64,000 bases of DNA from Longimicrobium sp. (GCA_036377595.1 DASUYB010000105.1:1-64000), one strand, 5' to 3'; counted from the stretch's first letter, positions 8,058 to 17,385 are shown. A program made the numbers and translations. Notes: a model not told the origin generated them from the sequence alone.

Positions 8058-8447
8058 ATGGGCGCGCCCGGCCGCGGCATACCTTCGGACGAGGTCCTCC
8101 GCACCGCGCTGCAGCGCGCGTGGGAGCAGGACGAGACCTCGCTGTACACGCTGGAGCGCGACATCGGCCGCTCTCCGGCGGGGCTGCTGAAGTTCCTCAA
8201 CGGCGCCGCCCCGCGCCCCGCCACCCGCAAGAAGCTCCTCGATTGGTACGTCACCCAGCCGCCGGTGGAAGACGAGCCGGAGCTGGCGCTGGCCAGGCCG
8301 CTCTTCGCGCGCCTCGTCCCCGGGCTGCCGGACGAGGACTGCGAGAAGCTGATGCGCGCGCTGGCCACCCGCGCGGTCGACCTCTACCGCCGCCGCAACA
8401 CCCCTGCCCCGCGCTGGATCGGCGAGCTCGCCGAGACGTCCGAATAG
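8058..8447 (+). CDS. Putative small helix-turn-helix protein
   Basis: A 129-residue protein. Residues 13-65 (SLYTLERDIGRSPAGLLKFL followed by RPATRKKLLDWYV) have the length and pattern of a lambda-repressor-like helix-turn-helix. The remaining part is helical, containing LFARLVPGLPDEDCEKLMRAL. It has no membrane or signal segment. A short perfect inverted repeat lies just upstream and could be its own operator. DNA binding is inferred from pattern only. Confidence 0.6.
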   Translation: MGAPGRGIPSDEVLRTALQRAWEQDETSLYTLERDIGRSPAGLLKFLNGAAPRPATRKKLLDWYVTQPPVEDEPELALARPLFARLVPGLPDEDCEKLMRALATRAVDLYRRRNTPAPRWIGELAETSE

Positions 8448-8469
8448 GCTCCGCTCTCGAAATCTCCCT

Positions 8470-9339
8470 TTATCGATCCGCAGGCTGGAGGAGCTCCAGC
8501 CAGATGCCGTGCGCCCGCTCCGGCCGGACGCGCAGCCATTCCCCGCGCGAATCGCGGCCGCTCATGGCCGCATCGGCGGGGAGATGGAGGGCCTGCCGCG
8601 CCGCAGCCAGGTTCGCGACCTCCAGCGTCACCCCCGCCACCATACGCCGCCCGCGCGACGGGAGCAGGTAGACGCTCGTGCTCGCCAGCCGCACCTCGCG
8701 CGCTTCGCCGCCCGGCAGGACGGTGCGGGACGCGCACCCGCCGAGCCGCTCCAGCATCCGCTGCTCGCGCCGGGGATCGGGCGTGCGCAGCCAGACGGCG
8801 CGTAGGCGTGCGGCGGTGTTGGCGTGCGTCACCTGCTCGGGGAGGTCAATCGGGCGCGAGCGGTAGCGGATGAAGAAGAGGTAGCGCAGGGGATGGCCGG
8901 CCGGGAAGCCGACGCCGTCCGCGTACGAGCCGGGCTCCAGCCGCGCGCCGGGCTCGATCGCGTGGATGGCGCGGAGGACGCTGTCCGCCGCGCCGTCGAA
9001 CGCGGCGAAGGCGCCGCCCTCGCCCTCGCGCAGGAAGTCGATATAGTAGCGGGCCAGGTTGTCGCGCGGCTCGGTGGCGGTGATCAGCTCCACCTCGGTG
9101 CCGTCGCGGAACTTGATGTGCTGGTTGAGGATGCTGTTGGGGTGCGGCCGCCCCGGCTTGAAGCTGAACCCCATCGCCGCGAAGTCGCGCGCGGCCGCGT
9201 CCAGGTCGCGCACCGCCACGGGGACGTGATCGACGCGCGCGATCGCCTGCGCCGGGTCGCAGCGCGCCTGCGCCGACGCGGACGAGGTAATGCAGACGAG
9301 CGCAGCGGTGGCGTAGATGGATCGAGCGCGGATCATCAT
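8470..9339 (-). CDS. Secreted glyoxalase-like domain protein
   Basis: About 289 residues from the ATG pair at 9334-9339, which opens a signal peptide (MIRARSIYATAALVCITSSASAQ). RVDHVPVAVRDLDAAARDFAAMGF is the usual opening of a vicinal-oxygen-chelate (glyoxalase/bleomycin-resistance) fold. A second half with VTLEVANLAAARQAL suggests the paired beta-alpha-beta unit of the Glyoxalase_3 type. Metal ligands cannot be assigned with confidence. The substrate is unknown. The frame is open further upstream to 9414, but the signal peptide fixes the likely start. Confidence 0.7.
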   Translation of the reverse strand: MMIRARSIYATAALVCITSSASAQARCDPAQAIARVDHVPVAVRDLDAAARDFAAMGFSFKPGRPHPNSILNQHIKFRDGTEVELITATEPRDNLARYYIDFLREGEGGAFAAFDGAADSVLRAIHAIEPGARLEPGSYADGVGFPAGHPLRYLFFIRYRSRPIDLPEQVTHANTAARLRAVWLRTPDPRREQRMLERLGGCASRTVLPGGEAREVRLASTSVYLLPSRGRRMVAGVTLEVANLAAARQALHLPADAAMSGRDSRGEWLRVRPERAHGIWLELLQPADR

Positions 9340-9490
9340 CAGAGGGATCAAGATCGAGATAGGCCGCGAATGGAGGGAGATCTCATCACCTCCGATCTCC
9401 GCAAATCTGTTCATCCCCCGGCGCGAACGCTACCGTACCTCTGCCCTCGATGGACGCCCGCCGCAACCCGACCCGAGCCCCGCTTCCGAC

Positions 9491-10588
9491 ATGATCCCCC
9501 GCGTCATCACCATCCGCATCACCGGCCGCGCCGTGGCCATCCTTCTGGCGGCGCTGGGGCTGGTGTGGCTGGTCGTCGGCTTCAGCGAGATCCTGTTCAT
9601 CCTCTTCCTGGCCATCCTCCTGGCCGTGGGCATCGACCCGCTGGTGGACCGGCTGGAGCGGTGGAAGCTACCCCGCTCGGTGGCCATCTTCGCCATCTAC
9701 CTGGCGATCCTGGGCGTGCTGGTGTCCGCCGTGGCGCTGCTCGTCCCCGTGCTGGTGGAGGAGAGCAGCCAGCTGGCCGACAGCCTGCCCAGGATCGCGC
9801 AACAGGTGGGCGACCTGGCCGGGAACGAGCGCTTCAGCATCCCCGGCGTGGGCGAGATCTCCACCAGCGAGCTGGGGCGCAAGCTGGGCGGCGAGGTCGG
9901 GTCGATCGTCGCCGGCGTGCCGCGCATCCTGGTCGGGGTGGGAAAGGCGGTCACCGGCGTGCTGGTGAGCTCGCTGTTGGTGCTGGTGGTGGGCTTCTTC
10001 CTGAGCGCCGACGCCAACTTCGCCCCGCGCTTCCTCGCGCGCTTCTTCCCTCCGCGCTCGCGGCCGACGGTGCAGGAACTGGCGCGCGAGATCAGCGGGC
10101 GGCTGGGGCACTGGGTGCGCGCGCAGCTGCTGGTGGGCGCGTTCTTCGGCGTCTTCTTCGGGGTGGGATTGGCGCTGCTCGGCGTGCCCTTCGCGCTGTC
10201 GCTGGGCGTGGCGGGCGCGGTGCTCGAGCTGATCCCCTATGTCGGCGGGGCGACGGTAACGGCGATCGCCATGCTGGTGGCGGTCACGATCTCGCCGTGG
10301 CGCGCGCTGGCCGTGCTGGTGCTGGAGATCATCGTCGCCAACGTGGAGAGCCACGTGCTGTATCCCAAGGTGGTGGGCGACGCGGTGGGTCTGCACCCGC
10401 TCACCATCATCCTGGCGCTGTTCATCGGCGCCGAGGCCAAGGGGATCATCGGCGCGCTGGTGGCGGTGCCGGTGGCGGTGGTGCTGCAGGTGGTGTTCGA
10501 CCGCTTCTACCGCTTCGAGGACACCGGTACGATCATCCTCCCTGAAACCACGCACGTCGAGCCCGAGCCAGCGCCGGCGGCGGAGTAA
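9491..10588 (+). CDS. AI-2E family transporter (PerM-like permease)
   Basis: Integral membrane protein of 365 residues with about eight hydrophobic helices in the PerM/AI-2E arrangement. Helix pairs near residues 12-45 and 60-82 are followed by a polar periplasmic domain (about 85-150) and a C-terminal block containing ELIPYVGG, HVLYPKVVG and GLHPLTIILAL, which are family hallmarks. Members export small molecules or ions; only some act on autoinducer-2. The ATG at 9491 begins the membrane region; upstream frame extension lacks hydrophobic content. It is divergent from the glyoxalase-like gene. Confidence 0.9.
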   Translation: MIPRVITIRITGRAVAILLAALGLVWLVVGFSEILFILFLAILLAVGIDPLVDRLERWKLPRSVAIFAIYLAILGVLVSAVALLVPVLVEESSQLADSLPRIAQQVGDLAGNERFSIPGVGEISTSELGRKLGGEVGSIVAGVPRILVGVGKAVTGVLVSSLLVLVVGFFLSADANFAPRFLARFFPPRSRPTVQELAREISGRLGHWVRAQLLVGAFFGVFFGVGLALLGVPFALSLGVAGAVLELIPYVGGATVTAIAMLVAVTISPWRALAVLVLEIIVANVESHVLYPKVVGDAVGLHPLTIILALFIGAEAKGIIGALVAVPVAVVLQVVFDRFYRFEDTGTIILPETTHVEPEPAPAAE

Positions 10589-10617
10589 ATCAGACGGCAT
10601 CTGAACAACTTTATTTG

Positions 10618-10687
10618 ACGCAGAGTCAGCAGGGTCAGCAGAGAGAACAACTGCAGCCAACTGCAGTTCTCTGCTGACCCTGCTGAC
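10618..10687. repeat. Palindromic repeat, CGCAGAGT-CAGCAG family, copy 1
   Basis: ACGCAGAGTCAGCAGGGTCAGCAG... is mirrored by CTGCAGTTCTCTGCTGACCCTGCTGAC, with CTGCAG arms meeting around CCAA. Related palindromes occur at 34818-34876 and 44835-44903. It follows the permease stop codon and could end its transcript. Confidence 0.8.
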
Positions 10688-10744
10688 ATGTACATGGCCT
10701 GAGACGAGAATGGGCCGCTCGACGGGCCCATACAGTCACTCAAA

Positions 10745-11170
10745 TCAGGTTTCCGGGGAGAAGAAACGGCTGAACCCACGAGCTTCCAAGCCTCTTCGGA
10801 GCACGCCATCTCCCGTCCACAGCCTGCCACCCAAAGCAAGCGTCAACGCGATGTGCGGAACGTCATCGGCATCAATTCCACCACAAAGCTCCGCCGCCCG
10901 CTCCCAATGTTCCACCGATATCAAATCCTCCTTGTAGATCTCGATGCGCCGCAGCATCCGATGATACATGCCCGCGACCTCATCCGGCGTAAGCTTGGAT
11001 GACTTGAGGATCTTTTCCTTATGCTCGAACAACTCTACGAGCGCCGTTTCACCGATGACAAAGCGGCGCTCGGAGAGAAAGAACGTGTTGAGGATGCGGC
11101 CCGCTCTCCCGAGCAAGGTCGAGAAGAGGATGTTCGTGTCGACGACGACCGGCTCGTCGTCAGCGAGCAC
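10745..11170 (-). CDS. PIN-domain protein, putative toxin
   Basis: A 141-residue PIN domain. VVVDTNILFSTLL holds the first catalytic Asp, ALVELFEHK the central Glu, and GIDADDVPHIALTLAL plus LWTGDGVL the remaining acidic residues. The start is the GTG at 11168-11170, which overlaps the stop codon of the upstream partner gene. That coupling, and the start of homology two residues before the core strand, decide the start. Likely an Mg-dependent RNase toxin by family. Confidence 0.8.
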   Translation of the reverse strand: MLADDEPVVVDTNILFSTLLGRAGRILNTFFLSERRFVIGETALVELFEHKEKILKSSKLTPDEVAGMYHRMLRRIEIYKEDLISVEHWERAAELCGGIDADDVPHIALTLALGGRLWTGDGVLRRGLEARGFSRFFSPET

Positions 11171-11459
11171 GCAACTTCTCCTCGACCATGGGGCGAAGAC
11201 GCTTCCACACGGCTCGGTCGACCTCATCCGCGAGCTCGGCAATTTGCTCGTCGCTCAACGAGGCCTTCCGGCGTACGTTTTCGAGGTAGAGATAGTCGAG
11301 GAAATCGGAGACTTCCTCTGCGCTGATCGCATCCGAATCCATACGGATGACGATCTTGCCATCCTCTACGTTCACACTATACGGATTCCCGCTCACAGAT
11401 ACCGGCGCCACGAAATCCTCCTCTCGGCTGTCGACCCGGAATCTAACGGCATCCGGCAC
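11160..11459 (-). CDS. Putative antitoxin of the PIN pair
   Basis: A 99-residue acidic protein starting with GTG at 11459. Residues 8-45 look like a small beta unit (PYSVNVEDGKIVIRMDSD). The rest is helical and charged, ending KRLRPMVEEKLRAR. It directly precedes and overlaps the PIN gene by 11 bases. This layout, and the lack of any other partner, suggest an antitoxin. No standard antitoxin DNA-binding motif is obvious. Confidence 0.6.
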   Translation of the reverse strand: MPDAVRFRVDSREEDFVAPVSVSGNPYSVNVEDGKIVIRMDSDAISAEEVSDFLDYLYLENVRRKASLSDEQIAELADEVDRAVWKRLRPMVEEKLRAR

Positions 11460-11497
11460 ATTGCCCAATGCACGAGCATCCAACCGCCCGATCTCCC

Positions 11498-12211
11498 CTA
11501 CTCCCCGAAGTTGCGGCGGAAGTCGTCGGTGACCTGGCGGAGGAGGCGGTCGACGGGGTCCCTGGCGCCGGGGAAAAAGACCCCGTCCGAGAGCGAGTTG
11601 AGCGCCGAGCGCACGTCGGCGAAGCGGTCGGAGACGCGCAGGAACAGGTCGCCCAGCCCGTGCCGCAGCGCCAGCTCGTCGGCCGCGGCGGTGCGGAAGC
11701 CGGTGGCGCCCATGGCGTCGAAGTACGAGATCGGCGGCGCCGCGCGGCGCTGCACCCGGTGCGTGATGTGGTCGGGGAACATCCCCGCCAGCCAGAGCGC
11801 GTAGTTGCCCAGGTGCACCCGCAGCAGGAACTCGCGCTCGCCGCGGGCGCGCTCGATGGCGGCCAGGATGTCGGCCAGGTAGGTGAACGGCTCCCCCTCG
11901 CCGCCGTCGACGCGGCCGGCGCGCCCCTGCATGCCGAACTCCAGCAGCACGGCGGCGGTGTAGTCGGCCAGCTGGCGGTCGTGCAGATCGCGCTGAAGCA
12001 GGGCATGCCGCACGAGCAGGTAGAACACCAGCGGCGCCGGCGCGCGGCTGATCCCGCCGCGGCGCAGCACCTCGCGGAGCACGCCCACGTCGTCCAGCAG
12101 CGCGTCCAGCCCCTCCTCGCGCAGCCGCTCTTCGCCCCCCGGCCCGACCACCGCCAGCAGGAGCTCGGCCTCGCGCCTGCCGAAGCTCGCCCGAACGTTG
12201 GGTTTGATCAT
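11498..12211 (-). CDS. Hypothetical protein, alpha-helical
   Basis: A 237-residue soluble protein, starting at the ATG preceded by AGGAGGGAGG at ideal spacing. It is mostly helical, with GRREAELLLAVVG near the start, LVFYLLVRHALLQRDLHDRQLADYTA in the middle, and LGNYALWLAGMFPDHI further on. Context gives no functional clue. It resembles lineage-restricted proteins of Gemmatimonadota, but that is an impression only. It is probably a monocistronic gene. Confidence 0.7.
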   Translation of the reverse strand: MIKPNVRASFGRREAELLLAVVGPGGEERLREEGLDALLDDVGVLREVLRRGGISRAPAPLVFYLLVRHALLQRDLHDRQLADYTAAVLLEFGMQGRAGRVDGGEGEPFTYLADILAAIERARGEREFLLRVHLGNYALWLAGMFPDHITHRVQRRAAPPISYFDAMGATGFRTAAADELALRHGLGDLFLRVSDRFADVRSALNSLSDGVFFPGARDPVDRLLRQVTDDFRRNFGE

Positions 12212-12416
12212 CGCCTCCCTCCTGGGTGGGACGTGTGTCGCCCTTCCTTGGAATATACCCGTCGCCGCGCGCCGGGTGTTCCCCCCGGATTCGCGGCCCG
12301 CCGTCTTCGTGGATTTGCAGGACGAATGCCGGTGACCGGCGCGGCATCCTACGTCTACTCCGTGCATGTTGGAATCACGCTTGCATCACCCGCGCGCATC
12401 ACCCCGGACCGGATGG

Positions 12417-13106
12417 ATGGCGATGAAGCTTCCCCTGCCCAAGTCGTGGCGCCCGCACCTGGACGCCGAGCTGGAAAAGCCGTACTGGACCAAGCTGCGC
12501 GAGTTCGTGGACCGCGAGCGGCGGACGCAGGCCGTGTTTCCGCCGGAGAGCGAGGTGTTCGCGGCGCTGGAGCTTACGCCGTACGAACGGGTGAGGGTGA
12601 TGATCCTGGGGCAGGACCCCTACCACGGGGCTGGGCAGGCGCACGGGCTGGCGTTCTCGGTGAGGCCCGGCATCACGCCGCCGCCGTCGCTGCGCAACAT
12701 GCTGCGCGAGCTGCGGGACGACGCGGGGTGCCCCGTCCCCGACAATGGTTATCTCGTGCCTTGGGCGGAGCAAGGGGTTCTGCTGCTGAACGCGGTGCTG
12801 ACGGTGCGCGAGGGGCAGCCCAACTCGCACAAGGGGAAGGGGTGGGAGACCTTCACCGACGCGGTGATCCGCGCCGTCGACGCCAGGCCGGAGCCGGTAG
12901 TGTTCGTGCTGTGGGGCGGCTACGCGGGAAAGAAGGAGGCGCTGATCGACGCGGGGCGGCACACGGTGATCAAGGCGGCGCACCCCTCCCCGCTCTCGGC
13001 GAAGAGGGGCTTCTTCGGCAGCCGCCCGTACACGGCCATCAACGCGGCCCTACAGCAGGCCGGTCAGGCGCCGGTCGACTGGTGCCTTCCGGATCTGGGC
13101 CGGTAG
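12417..13106 (+). CDS. ung: Uracil-DNA glycosylase, family 1
   Basis: Removes uracil from DNA in base-excision repair. At 229 residues it matches the usual family length. GQDPYHG holds the catalytic Asp67, AFSVRPG and PPSLRNM form the pocket, LNAVLTV is the strand before the helix, and HPSPLSA carries the leucine loop with the catalytic His. Two ATGs (12417, 12423) are possible starts, differing by two residues. No repair genes are adjacent. Confidence 0.97.
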   Translation: MAMKLPLPKSWRPHLDAELEKPYWTKLREFVDRERRTQAVFPPESEVFAALELTPYERVRVMILGQDPYHGAGQAHGLAFSVRPGITPPPSLRNMLRELRDDAGCPVPDNGYLVPWAEQGVLLLNAVLTVREGQPNSHKGKGWETFTDAVIRAVDARPEPVVFVLWGGYAGKKEALIDAGRHTVIKAAHPSPLSAKRGFFGSRPYTAINAALQQAGQAPVDWCLPDLGR

Positions 13107-13542
13107 CGGGGCGATCCTCAGCGCGGGGATGCGCGGCGCAGCCGGCAGCGGGGCGGGGTGGCGGAGCGACTCCTGGGGTGCGCTGCGATGGCCGTACCAG
13201 GTGCGCGCGCGGCGGTGGAGCGGGAGCGGGGCATGCATGGGGACCTCTGCCGATGCGAGCGTTCGCCGCGGAAATGGCTCCCGCGGCGTCCGCCGAGGCC
13301 GCACCGCAACCAACACGCCACCGTGGGCACGGCTCGTCGGTTTCCCAATCTACAGCAAATCCGCGGATTCCTGCAGTGGGGGAGATGAAAATCACGGCGG
13401 AACTCATGTTCCCTGCGGCGGCGGCGGGACAGGGGTGAGGCGGTCAGTCCCATCGTCATTCATCAGCCGACATGAAGTGACAATCACGGAGCGGTGAGAG
13501 CGCGCGTGGCGCCGATCTCGTCCGCGGCGCCGGCGACGGACG

Positions 13543-13591
13543 GGCGAATGAATTCGCGGCAACAACGGCCCGAAGTCCGCCTTCGCGGACT
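13543..13591. repeat. Dispersed GAAGTCCGCCTTCGCGGACT repeat, copy 1; gap 13107-13728
   Basis: The 620-base gap before apbE holds GGCGAATGAATTCGCGGC, then a spacer, then CCGAAGTCCGCCTTCGCGGACT. The same arrangement recurs at 16928, 17230, 23636, 23797, 24981 and 52791. I see no supported gene in the rest of the gap. Confidence 0.75.
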
Positions 13592-13728
13592 CCCGCCCCC
13601 AGCATCCGTGCAAGGAGCTGCACGCGGCCTCAAGGTTGCGCTGTGCGCCGCGTCGTTCCTCAAATTCACGGCAACCCGCTGACGGTCTCGTGCTTCTTCG
13701 TCCTCATCATCGTACCGCTCGAGGAGAT

Positions 13729-14895
13729 GTGGTTCACCGCGCGCGGCATCTGGCGCGCCCGATCGTCCTCGCGGCGGGGGTCGCGCTCGCCGCGTGCGTG
13801 CCGCCGCGGACGTCGCCCGCGCCCGTGTCCACCGGCGGGCAGCGCTACGTCGCGGAGGACTCGGTGCCCGCGCCGGTGGTGCGCGCGTGGCCGGCGATGG
13901 GGACGATGCTGGGGATCAGCGTGTGGGACGCGGACACCACGCGCGCGCTGGCCGCGATGGAGGCCGCGCGCGTCGCCGTCCTGCGTGCGGATTCGCTGAT
14001 CTCCGCCGATCTCGCCGCCGCCAACCGCCGCGCGGGGACGGATTCGGCGACGATCGTCTCCGCGTGGACGGCGGAGGTGCTGGACTCGGCGCTCGCGATC
14101 GCCGCCGCGTCGGGCGGGGGACTGGACGTGACCGCGGGGCCGCTGGCGGATGCCTGGGGATTCGATCGCCAGCAGGCCGCCGTTCCCCCGCAATCGGTGC
14201 AGGATTCCATCGCGCCGCTGGTGGGATGGCGGCAGGTGCGCTTCGACCGCGCGTCGCGCCGCGTCTCGCTGCCGCGGCGGGGGATGCGGCTGGAGCTCGG
14301 TGGGATCGCTCGGGGATTCGCGGTGGACCGGGGGATCGAGGCGCTGCGGGCGGCGGGGATCGCGCGGGCGGTGGTCGACCTGGGCGGCAACTTCCGCGTG
14401 CTCGGCCCGCCGCCGGTCCATCCCGGATGGACGATGGGGCTGAAGGATCCCCGCGATCCCGAGTCCGTCTTCGCCGCGGTGCGCATCGACGGTGGCGCCG
14501 TCAGCACGTCGGGAGACGACGGGCAGTTCTTCGAAGCAGGGGGAATGCGCTACTCACGCGTCCTCGACCCGCGTACGCGGCAGCCGGCGCGGGGCGTAGT
14601 CTCCGTCTCGGTGATCGCCCCCAGCGGCATCCTGTCCGAGGCACTGGCGACGCCGCTCTACGTGCTCGGCCCCGAGGAGGGGTGCCGCCTGGTCGCGCGC
14701 TGGCCCGGCGTGGACGCCGTCTGGGTGCGTGACTCCGGCGAGCGCGAGGAGAAGGAGGACGACGACGAGGGGCTGGATCCCGAGCTGGTCGTCATCACCG
14801 ACGCGCTGAAGGACCGGCTGGAGATTCTCACCGAGGAGCCGACGGACGAGCGCCCGACGACGTGCAGCGAGCTGCTCGCGCGGGCACGACACTGA
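13729..14895 (+). CDS. apbE: FAD:protein FMN transferase (ApbE), putative lipoprotein
   Basis: Attaches FMN covalently to a Thr or Ser of target proteins such as Nqr/Rnf subunits, acting outside the cytoplasm. AMGTMLGISVW, then LDVTAGPLADAWGFD, ELGGIARGFAVDRGIEAL with VVDLGGNFRVLG, and STSGDDGQFF...YSRVLDPRTRQPA match the FAD- and Mg-binding blocks in order. The GTG start at 13729 is chosen because it is preceded by GAGGAG and opens a lipoprotein signal ending in a LAAC lipobox. The open frame begins earlier. A run of Glu/Asp (EREEKEDDDEG) near the C-terminus is unusual. No Rnf or Nqr gene is adjacent. Confidence 0.85.
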   Translation: MVHRARHLARPIVLAAGVALAACVPPRTSPAPVSTGGQRYVAEDSVPAPVVRAWPAMGTMLGISVWDADTTRALAAMEAARVAVLRADSLISADLAAANRRAGTDSATIVSAWTAEVLDSALAIAAASGGGLDVTAGPLADAWGFDRQQAAVPPQSVQDSIAPLVGWRQVRFDRASRRVSLPRRGMRLELGGIARGFAVDRGIEALRAAGIARAVVDLGGNFRVLGPPPVHPGWTMGLKDPRDPESVFAAVRIDGGAVSTSGDDGQFFEAGGMRYSRVLDPRTRQPARGVVSVSVIAPSGILSEALATPLYVLGPEEGCRLVARWPGVDAVWVRDSGEREEKEDDDEGLDPELVVITDALKDRLEILTEEPTDERPTTCSELLARARH

Positions 14896-14918
14896 TTTCA
14901 GCGCGACACCCCTCTGCG

Positions 14919-15113
14919 TGTCATCCTGAGGCAGCCGTGCGCCGAACTCGCATCCGCACCTGACTCGACGGTTGCCGAAGGATCTTGCCTGGGAAGGAGC
15001 GAGGCAGGTCTCGCGCAGAGAATCCGGCATCTCTCCGCCCGGATCAGATCCTTCGGTCGCGCCGGAGTTTTTTGCGGCCGCCGGTTCTCAGCGGCGCGCC
15101 CTCAGGATGACAC
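14919..15113. repeat. Dispersed TCATCCTGAGG / CGAAGGATCT repeat, paired copies; gap 14896-15233
   Basis: TGTCATCCTGAGG near 14920 and CGAAGGATCT near 14976 are mirrored by AGATCCTTCGG near 15047 and CCTCAGGATGACACC near 15100, so two copies lie face to face. No gene is supported in the gap. Confidence 0.65.
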
Positions 15114-15233
15114 CATGGGTGTCGCGGTGACCCATCACCTCCTGCAATCCTCGAATCCCGGGCTGGACAGACGCACGGCGCCGCGCTACGCTGCAACCCG
15201 GTCCTCCGCCGCCCATCCCCCGTCCACGCCCCG

Positions 15234-16901
15234 ATGTCGACCCAAGCCGCACGCAAACCCTTCGGCCGCCTGGCGCAGGCCGACGAGCAGGGACGCCCCG
15301 TCGCCGCGTCGCCCGCGCAGCGGCTGGCGCTGGGCATCCTGCAGGCGGCGTGCATCCTCGCGGTTCTGGCGGCGGCCACGTACAAGTCGTTCGAGCTGGA
15401 CCGCTTCTTCATCCCCAAGGAGCTGACGCTGAACCTGGCGGCGCTCCTGGCGGCCGTGCTCTGCCTGGGCGCGGCGCGGCGCGCACAGCTCGCGCGGGTG
15501 GACCTGCTGCTGGGCGGCTTCCTGCTGCTGAGCGCCGCGAGCGCCGCGCTGGCGCAGAACCCGTGGAACGGCGTGCGCGCGCTGGCCGTCACCGCGTCGG
15601 GAATCGCGGTGTTCTGGGCCGCACGGTCGCTGGCGCGCGCGGGGCTGGGGCGGCCGCTGCTGGTGGCCATCGCCGCCGCGGTGGCGGTGGGCGCGGGGAT
15701 GTCGCTGGCGCAGACGTACGGCGTGCGCACCGACTTCTTCTCGCTGAACCGGGCGCCGGGCGGCACGCTGGGGAACCGCAACTTCGTGGCGCACCTCTGC
15801 GCCTTCGGCCTTCCCGTCCTCTTCCTCTGCGCGCTGCGCGCCTACCGCCTGCTGGGGACGATCCTCGGCGCGCTCGGGGTGGCGATGGTGTGCGGCACCC
15901 TCGTCCTCACCCGCTCGCGCGCGGCGTGGCTGGGGGTGGCCGCGGTGATCGCCATCTTCCTGGTCGGCTGGCTGCTGGTGCCGCCCGCGCGCCGCAGCCT
16001 GCGGCACTGGTCGCGGCTGATGCTGCTGCTGGTGTGCGCCGGCGGCGGCGCGGTGGCCGTCGTCTCGCTCCCCAACACGCTGCACTGGGCCAGCGACAAC
16101 CCGTACGCCGAGACCGCCGCCGGGCTGGTGAACGCGAAGGAGGGGAGCGGCCGCGGGCGGTTGCTGCAGTGGAAGAACTCGATGAAGATGGCCGTGCACC
16201 ACCCGCTCCTGGGCGTCGGCCCGGGGAACTGGCCGGTGCACTACCCCGAGTTCGCGCCGCGTCGCGACCCGTCGATGAACGACAACGAGCCGGGGACCAC
16301 GTCGAACCCCTGGCCCAGCAGCGACTGGGTGGCGTTCGTGGCGGAGCGGGGGATCGCGGCCACGGCGTTGCTCGTGCTCGCCTTCGTCGGCCTGGGGATC
16401 GCCGCGCTGCACCGCATGCGCGCCGCGCGGGACGCGGACGAGGGCCTCGCCGCGCTCGCGCTGGCGGCGATGGTGGCGGGCGCGGTGGTGGTCGGCGCGT
16501 TCGACGCGGTGCTGCTGCTGGCGCTCCCGTCGCTCCTGATCTGGGCCGCGCTGGGCGCGCTCTCGGCCACCGAGCCGGGGAAGTGGGACGTGCGCGTTCC
16601 CCTTCCCGTGCGCGCGCTGGGGATGCTGCTCGCCCTCGCCGTCTTCGGCGCGTTCACCGTGAAGAGCGCCGCGCAGCTGCTGGCGATGGGCGTGTACGAC
16701 GGCGCCAGTCGCGTGGCCGACCTGCGGCAGGCCGCTCGGCTGGACCCGGGGAGCTACCGCATCCAGATGAAGCTCGCGCGCAGCGGCGCCAGCTGCGACG
16801 TCCGCCGCGCCGCCGCCGAGACGGCTCACTCGCTCTTCCCCAACGCCTCCGCGCCCAAGGGCCTGCGTACGACGTGCGGAAGACGGCGGCGGCGGGGATA
16901 G
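15234..16901 (+). CDS. O-antigen ligase / Wzy-like family membrane protein
   Basis: A 555-residue polytopic membrane protein with about ten to twelve hydrophobic helices. The Wzy_C-type region is recognisable by GNRNFVAHL, then LTRSRAAWLG, and the large periplasmic loop with GRGRLLQWKNSMKM and HPLLGVGPGNW. In the family, such proteins join polysaccharide to lipid A or another acceptor, or polymerise repeat units. The C-terminal tail is polar and includes a short AARLDPGSY repeat-like stretch. No other polysaccharide genes are nearby, so the substrate is unknown. Confidence 0.8.
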   Translation: MSTQAARKPFGRLAQADEQGRPVAASPAQRLALGILQAACILAVLAAATYKSFELDRFFIPKELTLNLAALLAAVLCLGAARRAQLARVDLLLGGFLLLSAASAALAQNPWNGVRALAVTASGIAVFWAARSLARAGLGRPLLVAIAAAVAVGAGMSLAQTYGVRTDFFSLNRAPGGTLGNRNFVAHLCAFGLPVLFLCALRAYRLLGTILGALGVAMVCGTLVLTRSRAAWLGVAAVIAIFLVGWLLVPPARRSLRHWSRLMLLLVCAGGGAVAVVSLPNTLHWASDNPYAETAAGLVNAKEGSGRGRLLQWKNSMKMAVHHPLLGVGPGNWPVHYPEFAPRRDPSMNDNEPGTTSNPWPSSDWVAFVAERGIAATALLVLAFVGLGIAALHRMRAARDADEGLAALALAAMVAGAVVVGAFDAVLLLALPSLLIWAALGALSATEPGKWDVRVPLPVRALGMLLALAVFGAFTVKSAAQLLAMGVYDGASRVADLRQAARLDPGSYRIQMKLARSGASCDVRRAAAETAHSLFPNASAPKGLRTTCGRRRRRG

Positions 16902-16927
16902 GCGGATCGGGACGGTTGCGGACAATG

Positions 16928-17279
16928 CGACTGAAGTCGCGGCTACAACGACACGCAGTCCGCCTTCGCGGACTTCGCTCGGCGGAGGCGATCCAGCGCC
17001 GAGGCTGTCATCCCGAGGGCGCCGCTCCGCAGCTCGCTGCGCGCCGGGGTTGGCGCCCGAGGGATCTATCGCCTGTCGCGGCGCAAACGGTTGGGTCTTG
17101 CGCATGCCGCGGCTATGGATTCCTCGGCCTGCGGAAATCGGGACTGACGAGGCGACGGTGTGGCCGGCCTCGGAATGACATGCCACGGGTCTGTCGCGCG
17201 AACCGATGCTGCGGCTGCACGGAGGCCGGTAGTCCGCGAAGGCGGACTTCGTGTGGTTGTAGCCGCGACTTCAGTCGCA
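16928..17279. repeat. Inverted pair of GAAGTCCGCC repeats flanking a CATCCCGAGG repeat; gap 16902-17385
   Basis: CGACTGAAGTCGCGGCTACAAC...AGTCCGCCTTCGCGGACT (16928-16975) is repeated in reverse orientation at 17230-17279. Between them lie TGTCATCCCGAGGG (17006) and a GAGGGATCTATCGCC word, with GGAATGACA at 17170. The gap is made of repeats with no supported gene. Confidence 0.75.
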
Positions 17280-17385
17280 CACTTCCTCCGGAAATCGGCC
17301 GCTCTCCGTCATCGTTGCCCCGCACCCGATCCCGCCGCAACTTACCGCGTCCCCGCAGCCCACTCTCCATCCTCCACCCGCCCGC

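Noticed and set aside
13129-13497. Open frame in the gap after ung
   Set aside because: No domain, no ribosome binding site and a composition typical of chance frames at high GC.
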